Source of the DNA: Dipylidium caninum
Taxonomy: Eukaryota > Platyhelminthes > Cestoda > Cyclophyllidea > Dipylidiidae
Length of the DNA: 64,000 nucleotides
Reading direction: 5' to 3'
Assembly: GCA_017562135.1 (NCBI GenBank)
Contig: QEYB01000158.1
Span: forward strand, 248,001-312,000
This document shows, piece by piece, positions 47,341 through 57,939 of this stretch. Under the pieces are notes generated by a model. The model did no database searches and was not told the origin of the DNA. It was given only the letters and a program-made list of their open reading frames with translations. Positions within the stretch are counted from its first letter, which is position 1, and each line of letters begins with the position of its first letter. The position numbers and the translations under genes were made by a program.

Positions 47341-49289
47341 GGGTACCGGACTGTGACAATTTTGGCAGTGAACACAAATTGTGGTCATTGAGCACTTCAA
47401 GCCCAATTTCTCAGCTTTTCATCGAGGCGTGTTATCTGACCCTTAGTATTTTGTCAGTACTTATAAACGCACAATCGCCTGCGGACCACCATCTCCTTAT
47501 TCTTGATTTCTCTTAGGGATCGTCAGAACCGCAGCCCAATGACGAGGTTGCCGTAACCTGACGGAGTGGCCGGGACGCCAGTACTTGCTGGAAGACTTTT
47601 GAAATGCGCTGATTTAGATAAATGGGTGGTCGAAATATTCTTTCAGAAGTTGATGTTAAGATAAGATTAAGAGTTGGAAGACACGGTTCTGAACGAAGGT
47701 GAAAGAGGCGAGTGTCGATAGACTCGCGTGCACTAAAACCAGTTTAAAATCCCAGCTACCCTCTACATAGTAGAAAATGGGCTCTGTTTTCCCTACAGCG
47801 CTTCTGTTAAAAACTACACAAGGTACCTTGATGTGTCGACTTCCAGATAAGATTCTATTAAAAAGACCGTTCCATATTTTCCCCAACTTTATGAAACGCC
47901 TACTTGCTGTAAATAAGTAAAACGCTTTTTAACGCCTCATTTTTCGGGGAGTTTCGTTGCCCGCTCCTCCATGGTTGGAATGTCCGAAGTGTTTGAGAGT
48001 CTGGAACAAAACCCCCTCCCCCTGGCATCTCACATTCCTCGCCCCTAAAGCGGTTTGGTTTAGCTGAGACACATTAATTGTTTTTCATTGGGAGCAGCGG
48101 GGGAGATTTGGCTTGGTCGGCACGTGTCCCTCGTGACTTATTTGGCCAACGGCACGTGCCAGTCGCGTTCAACTGTGAGTGGCTTCAGTGACAACTTTTA
48201 GGAAATGTGGTTAAAAGAAAGTACTTTTGGGCGCGTAGAACACGGCACAGATAATGCCAACACCACCATTCACCCAGCTCTCATTTCCCACTAGAAAGTA
48301 ACCTCCATTGCTCCTGATTTTTCTTCTTGTCCACTCGCTTACGTCCTTGCCCTCCCTCTCCTCGTCGCTTCTTCGAGGGAGGCTCTAAAAAACACTTCAC
48401 CTTAGAAGTGCATTATTCACCCTGCGGTTTAGGCTTTTTCCACTTGCCTGAGACTGCCTCCTCCGTCGTCCTCTCTTCGAATGTGAGCTCAGAGCACGCG
48501 ACTATATCGTAGCCGGACTGCCTAACGACATCTGAGAAGATGGCCATGAAAGTGGAGTAGAAAGCAGTAATTTTGCCTGATTTCACTCCACACTTTTGCA
48601 GTGCATTTCTTCTTCATCCTAAGGGAAAGACGACGACTTCGGCAACATCATCGCACGCGGAGAATCCAGTTCCGTGGGTTCCAAGCGCCCTAAACAGACT
48701 TTCATCTCGACATATTGCACTGCTTACCCCCCTTGGTGAATCTTTCGCGTGTGATGAGCAAATCCTATCAGCCGGCGGCCTCCTCAATTGATGGAGTTGA
48801 AACTCCTGAACTTGGCACATTTTGTCGGAATTTGTACTTGCCTCTCTTTATATTACTTTTTGTACTGCCATTTTTAAGTCGGCTCGGTGCGTACGGTGCT
48901 TGTTCCAACCAGGCCACAGTCTACTGAAGCACCACTAGTACCGCCTTCACACTTTGCCTCGACAAAGTCGTATTCTTGGTAGGATTTCAAAGACAATTGT
49001 TAGACGATAAATAAAAAATTGCCCTTTTTGTCGTTCTCGACAACAGTGCTTCCGACTTCTTTAAGAACGGTCCTGCGAAATCGCCATAATTAGACTGACG
49101 CCGCTCTCTCAACCACTGATGGGAGCTCATTTCACTTTCGAACTCGAAGCTAACTTTTCCAATTTTCACTCTCTGCTTCACGCTTCCATGTTCTTTGCAC
49201 AAATCGACTTACAGCCTCCTATTTGTGCATTGTGCGCAAGTATTGCACAATTTCCGCGTCACAGAATTACGCACACGTGCGCGTGCACG
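47341..49289. other. Region downstream of the Ig-like gene, no gene seen
   Basis: The sequence is of moderate GC content with no open frame showing a domain. No perfect AATAAA was noticed close to the Ig-like stop codon. Short frames such as 48327-48512 and 48573-48791 have no support. Confidence 0.45.
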
Positions 49290-49292
49290 CTT

Positions 49293-49395
49293 TTACTTCA
49301 CCAATGGCGCATTAGGCAAAGAACCAATAGCAGGCGGCGGCTGACCAACGCTCGCGTCCCCATTGGTCAGCGTTAATTGTGCGCGCACTCACATC
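49293..49395. promoter_or_regulatory. CCAAT-box cluster
   Basis: Four CCAAT-type sites lie within about 85 bp: CACCAATGGCGCA, GAACCAATAGC, CTGACCAACGCT and, in reverse, CCCATTGGTCAGCG. The last two form an imperfect inverted repeat (GCTGACCAACGCT and ATTGGTCAGCGT). This resembles the cluster at 31.7 kb, including the ACCAATGGCG core and a following GCGCGCACTCA. It probably marks an NF-Y-type promoter. The next plus-strand gene recognised is the BCL11-like gene, whose proposed first coding exon is 4.7 kb away. Confidence 0.4.
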
Positions 49396-52300
49396 CTCCG
49401 GCCAGTCGCGTGGCTCGCAGAAGTGGCCTTTCGCTCTCCCTCTCGTTTACTCGCTCCCCCTTGCACCTCTAATGTTTGTTGGGTCAGTTGCTTGACAGTT
49501 GGCAGTCTAGGCAAATTTGTACTCGTGAACCGGTGAGTGAACTTGTGTTTGCCTCATCCGCTCTCCCCCATCCCTCGCGTACTTTCTTATTTCCTTCGCT
49601 TAAAACTTCATCCTGCTTTTTCTCTCTACATTTACAACGGCATATGGTTAGGAGTATTGTGTCTGCATTGCCTTCATATTCTCTCGTCCCTCCTCACGGC
49701 GGTAGGCGGGTGCTAGGGCCTCCTGAACCCCGTTAATCCAACTTTTTGAGGCTCCCATCGGCCCTACTGTACATCTCGCTACAATTATAATGAACATGAA
49801 TTCCTTTCTCCCCCCCCCCGAAATGCGAGAATGACTTTGTGTAACTCGAGGTTACGGGTTCCGTTTGTGGCAACTGCAACCTGCTGAAGTTTGGAAGGTC
49901 ACCGAAAGGTTTCACAGTGTTTCACATACTGTCAAGGTGCCTTCTGCCGTATTGCCCCTCCCTCCCCCCCCCCACGGGTCAAACACTTTAACACAAGCAC
50001 ACAACTCGCTGTTCCATATGCCCGTTTGTCTCGGTGGAGCCCGGCGGGAGACTGGCGGGACGGGGAAAGCTGAGACCACGGTGGTAGGCTAAGCCCGGGA
50101 GAGGAAACATCCTTTCCTCCATCGCCAGCTTTTGCCAAACCATTCTGGTGCGCATTGTCAGTGGCGTTGACGAGGAGAGGCTCAGTGCGTCCCCGCTTGA
50201 CGGTTTTCAGCAATTGCCGTATTCTGGGGCCCCTTCGACGACAAAAGGAGTCCCAAAGGCGTTTCTGCTTAATCAGACAGCCTTCGAGTTGCAGTAACTA
50301 ACTTTACACCGGCCCGCGGGGACTTCGCCCACCCCCTCATCGCTCCCTTTAAAGTCACTCGGTGTTTTGGTTAAGCTAACTAGCCGCCCATTGGGATCAA
50401 CAGCTCCAAGCATCTGCGTACGGCTATTTTTTGGATGTTAGTTTGTTGAACTCCCTCTGATGCACTTTGTTCTGTCTCCCGGCTAGCAGTCGGCCAAGGA
50501 AAATCAGGGAAATGCGAGAACACCACTAAGGTAGAGATGAAAAAAAACCTTGGGTGGTTCAGTAATGGCAACCCACTCTCAACGGGACGGGCGAGGCAGA
50601 CGAGGCGAGCGAGTCGAGGGGTCCTTGACTTCCGCGCCAGTGGACGCTGGCTCTCCACTCCCACGTGGATCGATGCTCTCGGTGGAGAAAGCGGTGGTGG
50701 CGACGGGCGAAGCAGCGGGGCGAGAGAGCGAGAGAGACGACGAGGAGAGGAGGAGGAGGAGGCAGTGCGATGGCTATCGCGGGCACGGTGCTCCACTGTA
50801 CTCCTCTATTCACCTCGCCTCGCCTCGCCTCGCCCTCTCACTCTCCCTTTGCCACACAAATACGCTTGTTTGCACGAATGTACTCGCAGTCACAGATAGC
50901 ATCTCACCTCTCACCCACTCACTCTGCCCCTCCTCGCCCCTCGCCTCTTCCCCTACCTCCTCCGCCTCCGCCTCCGCCTCCTCACTGGTTCTTTTCTCCC
51001 GATTCGCCTGGCCTGGCCTGGCCTGGTCCACCCACCCCCGCCTGTTCTCTCCTCCGCCCTATTTTAGAGAGGAAATGGGAGGAGGAGGAGGTGTCGCCTT
51101 GTCCCTCTCCTCCTCTCCCCTCCCCTCCCCTCCGCCCTTTTCCTCCGCCTCCCCACCTGCAGTGTGAAACCGCAGCTGCTGAGACTGGGGCTGGGGATGG
51201 GACTGGGACTGGCGCTGTAAAGAGAGACGGTTATCTCGTGCAGCATTTTGACGCATGCCGAGCAGGACATAAAGCGACAGCAGCACTTTACTGCTACTGA
51301 TGCGGCGGCAGGCAGCATCTGCAATTAACGTCCCAAATGCGGTTGAGCCCGAGGCTGAATGGCCCAGCCACCTGCTCTCGTGAGCACTTCACACCCACCG
51401 GAGTGAATGTCGTGCTTGTTGGCAGATTTTTTTTCCACTCCCCATTAAAAAGAGCGAGGAAGCCGGGGGAGTGGGGAAGGTGGCGGTGGTGGCGGTGGAC
51501 GAATGAACTCACTCGGGCCAATAGCAGACCTCCGCCGCTCTGATGTGAATTTGAGCCTCGCCGGGACAACGCGAATGCATTCCTCGTCCCTGGGGGGCGT
51601 CATTCCGCGCCCCAACCAGCCTGAACTGCACCATATCGGCCGTTAGCCTCGAAGAGCGGTCAGGTGCGACGTCAAATTCAGCGGCCAGTCGTCGGTCAGA
51701 GACGCACTTCACACTCAGATGGCAAAGAGTAGCAGGGTTCGCACCCAATCACACTCCGTATGCGACCAGACTTTGGCTGGTCCTCTTGGAGGGAGGATTT
51801 CCTCACCTCCCAGGGCTCGACTGCCTGCCACCCGGTGCAAGGGCAGTGCGGCCTCTCCTCGGCGGGTTGAATGTCGTGGCTCGCGCAATCCTCCCCCTTC
51901 CAGACGTCGAGACGTGTCACTCGGCCATTCGAAAAACCGGATGGCAACTGCATTCAGCCATCAGGGCTTGTCGCTTCGTTTCGCTGCGGGGAAGCCTTTG
52001 GCGTTTCGGGGAGCGTGGAAATGAGCCATCGCCTCTCCACCGTGAAGGGAGACGACGTCAGCTGGTAGGGAATAGCAGGCATCGTCGTCGACAAGATCTT
52101 TTTTGTCCATTTGCCGTGTTGGCTTCTTAGCCTCCCCACGGCGGGGCAGACGGCGACGGCTCTTACGAGTCCTAATTGGCGAGAGGTCGTGGGGAAGCCC
52201 TTTCGGGAGTCACCTGCAGTCGGGGCGAGAGAGACGCGAGGGGACAGGGCTAGGCGGTACGAAATATCGCCATAAAATTCCCCCCGGCACCCCCCGTACG

Positions 52301-54018
52301 TTTTTTGTGCGCCCTCCGCCCCCTCCACCACCTGTACGCTCGTAAGGTGGCCGAAAGTTGACGTCCTTCCGCTGTCGGCAGCTCAGCCTGCACGGTGAAG
52401 GCAGGCCGAGCCTTCGAGGGTGTCTACGGGGGAAATTCAGACAGCTGAGCTGTGAACGCTTGCTCCAAAACCACAAGCATCGACTCATCCCACGACGTCC
52501 CGCCGCAGCCACCCCGGCCGCGGGAGGAGACGAGGCGTCGCGGAGTGTCTGGGGCGCTCGCAAGGCGGACGAGGTTGGGGCGGGATGGTGCGTCTCGCGG
52601 CGATCTGCGTCCCGAAGGGCCAAATTATCCTCCGCGACATTCTGCTCGGCCGCGAGGGGTTGCACCGACATCTCCGCCTCGCAATTCCGTCTATTAGTCT
52701 TCTTTCGGTGCTGGCGACGCTGCGGCTTGTTCGGCTTCCACGCCGCATCAGCTGTCAACCGACGTCTTCCACTCTTCTTCCCGCTGACCGGTTCTAACGG
52801 TCGCGGCTTGTGATTTTTTGTAAGTGGACCAGACACCGTCTTCAACAAATACTCGAAATGCTCTCGCAATTGTCGGAAAAGGATTCATCTCCTCGGATAA
52901 GTGCAAATCAAGTCAAATTAGGCCACGATTCCGCATGGAGAAGCAAGAACTGCTCGGAGTGGGTTCCACGTCCGCCGTGCCTTCGCAGCTCGCTCCACTT
53001 CTCTTCCCCCTCGCCCCCCTGGGTGGAGTAAATTGTTCCTTATCTTTGTGACCGATGAGAAGACTCTCGTCTCGCTTATCCCTCGAGTCTCCGTGGCCAC
53101 CGCCACCTCCCTCCGTCGTGCACGTGTGCGCTGCCACACTGATGGCCATGCGGTGCGGTGCGGTGCGGTGCGGTGCGCTGTGGTGCCGACCGGGGCGTTC
53201 AGACAGGCGAAGTGTTTACCCAAGACCGCCAACCGACGTGCGGGGGGTGGGGGCGAGGGAGGGCGGGGCGCCAGAAGGCGGGAATGTTCTCTGCTCTGTG
53301 ATGATGGAGCCCAGTGAAGCGTGGCCGGGGGGCGCGCGGACGTATAGGCTTCCGAGCGCGTCCATTAGTCAATTTGTCTGGTCACACATCAGTCTCCCCT
53401 CGTCCCCTCATCATTCCCCACGCCTCGTCCTCCCCTCTCCCCTTCCGGTTTTGCGGCTGGAGGACGGGGATGAGAGGAGTCAGTAATGACGCTCCGGCCA
53501 GCTGCGTGAGTGGATGAGCAAACTCGACCAAAGGTTCTTGATGCATCACCAAAGGGGGATTTCGTGTGACAGGCCTTTCTTCGCCCTCGGCCCAGAACAG
53601 CCGCAGAGAGCACAAATCGGCGTGCGCCCCTCCCCTCCCCCCTAAGTGGGCGTCTGGGGTGGCACTGTTGGCTGTAGGAGCGTCTACTTCCACAAATCCA
53701 ATTATTCCCTCCGTCACATATATGTGACGCGGCTTATTATCCGCTTCAAAGTGTAACTTTACTCCGTTTCTATTCAGCAGCTGTTTTAGTAGATCGCGAT
53801 GCAGTGAAGCTCACGGGATGGAATCTCCCTTTCTGTTCCCCAGCAATGTTCACGTGTACTCCGGTGGCGGAAGGTTGCACTTCCCTCGCCTCTCTTGCCG
53901 CCGCGCAACCCGCCCGCTTTCTGTCCTAAACACGATTAACAAACCGCCATTTTACCCTCTTTTTCCCACTAGGTTCCAACTTGAGGCCTCCTTCTCCACT
54001 TCCTCCTGCGTTCGCGTT
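49396..54018. other. GC-rich region upstream of the BCL11-like gene
   Basis: No convincing coding exon. Simple repeats occur: CGCCT units near 50814-50834, GCCTG units near 51006-51026 and GCGGT units at 53150-53177. An acceptor-like tttttcccactag ends at 53972, 47 nt before the proposed BCL11-like start, and may be the end of a 5'-UTR intron or a spliced-leader acceptor. Confidence 0.4.
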
Positions 54019-57000
54019 ATGACATCCCTCGACACCTTCACTGAGAAGAAGCTGATAGAGTAAGTCAGTCAGCCAGCTGGGTTACCCTGACTCCGGCCAG
54101 ACGCCGCACGGCAGTCCCGGGCTCCGCCCGCACCGTCAGCTTTCGCTTAGGTGTGAGACAAACAGCCTGTCCTTCACTCCGCTCTGGTAGAGTTAATAGA
54201 TCTCGTTAATGGAAGATGGGAGGAGAAAATTGTATTTCTGAGTCGAAATTGGGCAGGTTTCTGTGTTCTCCTGCCACGTTGACACGACGACTTCTCGCGT
54301 GGGACGTTGAATTTGGTGTGAAATGATTAGGCGGCAGTTAAAACCCTCGGACGGAGAGAATCGGTCCGAGGAGGAGACGGATTAGTCCGCCGCGAGTGTG
54401 TGTATGTGTGTGTGTGTGTGTGTGTGTGACCTGAGGACATGAGCACACACGCTCCGATTAGTGGCTTCGGTCCGCGCCACCTCCCGCCGCCCCCCGCCGC
54501 CCCGTCGCCCGCCCCGTGCGGCCACTCCTGCGGTGTTTCAATTAGTCGGTGGCTGGTTAAACTGCGCCGCAGATGACCGCGTCTGGTGACCGTGAAACGA
54601 GGTCGTGGCGCAGGCGGGCGCAGGCACGCAGGAAGGAGCCACGCGACCACACTGGAAACACACTTTCCTGCTCTCTCTCGCGCTGGCTCGCTCGTTCGCT
54701 CGCTCGCTCGCACGCTGTGGCGACTGGACTAGGACAGGTTGTTAACTGCGCAGTAGAGCAACAGTAACAACAGCGGCGGTAGCAACTGCCTCGGAGAAAA
54801 TGCATGGGCCTCGCGAGGCCTGTGGAAGGTAATTAACCCGCAAATCTGCGACTCTAACACGTCGGGGTGAGTTGCGCTCCCGACGAGTCGGCGCACTCGT
54901 CCTCGGGGCGGAGGAGGCCGTCCAGCGGCGTCGGACCGGCCACCAGGAGGCTGGACCCGGGGAAAAGAGGAGGTTGCGAAGTTTCACAACCGACGCCGGA
55001 GCTGGCGATGGGCGGAATGTTCACCTCCTCGCACCAAAATGGGTTTTTGCGTTCGCCCGACGAATTAGCTGGTGGTGGGACAACGTGGCAGACGTCGGAA
55101 AGCCCACAGAGATTGTCGCCTTCTCATCCACCCCGGAAACAGACAGAAGGGAGGCGGGGCTTCCCTCCTCGACGGTCCGTCTACTCCGTGGCAGCGTTTA
55201 CGTTCGGGGGTCCCTCCGTGAGGCTGCGTAGCGTTTCCCTCTTGGTCACGATCGGCGTGGTGGGGAGAGAGGCGCCTTCCGTGACATCCCGGCCTCTTCT
55301 CCCGAACCCTCAGGAGGACGAATGTGCATGCGGCTCCTTTGACTGTCGAAAGGGTCGAGGCGACCCAGGGGCGTGTCGTTTAACGAATGTGAAGAGAAAT
55401 GCAGATGGAAAGGCGTCTTCTTCCCCTCCTCCTTTCCGACAAACCAGTTAGAGGATTAAAAGGCGGAAAAGACTTTGTGAGCACCCTGGCGACTATTTCA
55501 CCTTCCGAGGTGCATTTCCCATAACTCGGCGCTCAAAGACGGGCAAAATTTGAGTCGAGGCTGCATCCTACGCCAGGAGGGGCTGCGAGGAGGCGGGAGG
55601 TTGAGCGTCGCCTCGATGGAGGCGTCGGGAGGGGGAAAGGAAGAGCAAGAAGGGAAAGAGTAGACAGGAGAGACCTGCACTCAGTCCAATTTGCCCTCGG
55701 CGAAATGTCCGAGGGGTCGGTGAATTTCTCGCCCACGCGTTAACCGTTTCCATGGCGAATGGAAGCAGACAACAGAGAGGCCCTGGTGGGCGACGTTACA
55801 TGCGCATTGTCAGCCTCTCCGCGCTAATTTCACGGTAAACCTTGAGACGCTTCGTCCATCTCGACTCTTCCTCGTCGTTCCGCTTCCCCGACCTTCAATC
55901 TACGTGAATTCTCCAGCGGCGTCCCCCCAGTGCCCGGGATCGGATGCCCTACGGAAGCCGTAGGATCGCGCGCTTTGAAGCTTCCTCAAAAAAAGAGTAA
56001 TTGCGGTGTCTGAAGGTCTTGGCCCTCCCGGCTGGCGAGCTTCCATTCTCTTGAAATGAAATGATTTCCAGTGTACACGGAAAAAGGCCTCCCGAGACGG
56101 TTTGCGGTCTGCACTAAGACCCACCTTGATCACAAAATTCCCATCGTCGTTGTCGTCTTCGTCGTCCTCGTTTGCTGCTGAACACTAACAGGAGGAAACT
56201 TTTTTGAGATGGACATCAGCCGTTACAGTGAGCGTCGACCGCGCCGGAGCGACAAAAACCTTCTCGTGAAGTTGTTAGACGCGAGGGGAAGAGGAGGGAA
56301 ATGTCGCGTGGCCCACACAACTAGCGCATCGGGGCTGTGTGGAACCATCCCAGTCGGGGGTGGCCTCCGCTGCCCACGGACGTCTTTTGGGGACTACAGC
56401 GGTGTCACACGCGGCTGCCTGACCTCTGGCCGAGGCCGCGGGGTTGACACTTAGCGTGGAGGAGTTAACCCGTAAAAAAGCGGGGCAGCCCGCGAAGTGA
56501 CGGCCCCACGGTGGCGGGGTGTGAGGAGGCCGCGCACAGCATAAACAAGCGCACGTAGGCCGCAAGTGGCTAAGCCCATAAAAAAGCAATTCGCAGGTGG
56601 CTGGACGGTCACAGGCGGCTGGGGAGGAGGGCAGTCCGCCGACCGCTCTCTTCGCCCTTCGACCCCGCGGCCACCGGTGGGCGAAGTTCACCCAGCCGCG
56701 CACGCAGGCTCACACACGCGCACGCGAATGGCCGCCCTGGGTGGGCAAAATCAGTGCTGCCTCGCAGGCCTCACCCGCCTCGCGCCCTCCCACTTCCCCC
56801 TGCAGGCAGCACGACCACATGAAGCCGTCCCAGCGCAAGAGCTCCTTCCTCACGGTGCGGGACCTGCTGGACAGCGGCAGCGAGGACAGCAACGAGTGCC
56901 CCTCGTCCGCCTCGGTCACTCCCACGGAGGACACGATGTCCTCCGCCTCCGCCACGCCCGCCTCCACAGTCGCGAGAGGTGTCTCGGCCAGGTCGCACGG

Positions 57001-57800
57001 CGAGCTCAAGTTGGGCGCCACCTCCCTTGTGGACAACGCGAGGACGCCTCCGCCGACCCCGCGGTCCGCCTGTTCCCTCCCCCTTTTTCTATCCCGCCTA
57101 CCTCAGCTTCAGTTGCTTCAACCTCCTCCGGGGCTCCGGCGAGAATAGAAAGCGGAGGCGCTCGGCCACACCGCCACCGCCACCGCCTCCGTCCTCCCAG
57201 ATGCCGAGCGGTCTCCGTCGAGAACGCGAAAGGGAGCGGCGGAACGATACGTGTGAATTTTGTGGAAAAGTCTTCAAGAACTGCTCCAACCTGACGGTGC
57301 ATCGACGCAGCCACACGGGTGAGAAGCCCTACAAATGCGAGCTCTGCAGCTACGCCTGCGCCCAGTCCTCCAAGTTGACACGACACATGAAGACCCACGA
57401 GAAGGACGGACGGCCAAGCCACCGATGTCGCTACTGCCAGACGCCGTTTATTGTCCCCTCGACGCTGGAGAAACATATGAGGCGATGCGGAGCAAGAGTG
57501 CGAGGTGAGGCGCGATTCTCGACATCGGTGCCACCGCCACTGCGAGCGCCGATGCCACCGCCCCTGTCCCAACCGCCACCGCCGCCCCCGGCAGCACTTT
57601 CGTCCCAGGAGGCTTTCGGACGCGCGCTGTCCCAAGCCCTGCCCGGCATTATTCCGCCTTGGTGCTACTCCCTCCTCTCGTCGATTGCACCTCCACCCGC
57701 CACGCATCCGCCTCGACCGCATCTCCCGCCCCCGCCCCCTCCGCCCCCTCCGCCGCCACCACCACCGCCGCCCTCGGGCCTGTTGCCGGGTCGGTTCTGA
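54019..57800 (+). CDS. BCL11-like C2H2 zinc-finger transcription factor, short form
   Basis: Exons 56806-57063 and 57107-57800 are joined over a 43-nt intron with matching phase. A 41-nt exon at 54019-54059 ([13 protein letters not shown], donor GA|gtaagt) also matches the phase of 56806 and supplies an ATG; it is less certain. The model has 330 residues. Three fingers lie in the last exon: [21 protein letters not shown], then [21 protein letters not shown], then [21 protein letters not shown]. They match the C-terminal three-finger block of BCL11A/B almost residue for residue; the last histidine of finger 3 is Cys here. Upstream lie a Ser/Glu-rich part with [18 protein letters not shown], like a repressor (eh1/TN-type) motif, and KRRR. 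Downstream is a Pro-rich tail with [19 protein letters not shown] and a poly-Pro run. BCL11 proteins are nuclear repressors that control neural and blood cell fate. The N-terminal fingers of vertebrate BCL11 are not seen. Confidence 0.8.
54396..54428. repeat. (TG)n microsatellite
   Basis: A nearly perfect TG dinucleotide run of about 33 nt, with one TA interruption, lies in the proposed 2.7-kb intron of the BCL11-like gene. Confidence 0.9.
54686..54711. repeat. (CTCG)n short tandem repeat
   Basis: About six units of CTCG/GCTC, one of them altered to TTCG, lie in the proposed large intron of the BCL11-like gene. Confidence 0.8.
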
Positions 57801-57912
57801 GCGCAGGACGATCGCTCCCGCGGTGCTCGCGAGGCGGAGGGGCGCCTCTCCTCCCCACCCGCCTTCTCCTCCCGCCCATTCAACTGTACAGCAAAGTGGC
57901 ATGCGAGTGTGA

Positions 57913-57918
57913 AATAAA
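57913..57918 (+). terminator. Poly(A) signal of the BCL11-like gene
   Basis: A consensus AATAAA lies 113 nt after the stop codon of the BCL11-like gene, in a locally less GC-rich context. The expected cleavage site would be around 57930-57945. Confidence 0.6.
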
Positions 57919-57939
57919 ATCGACGAGCTGTTCGGCCGA

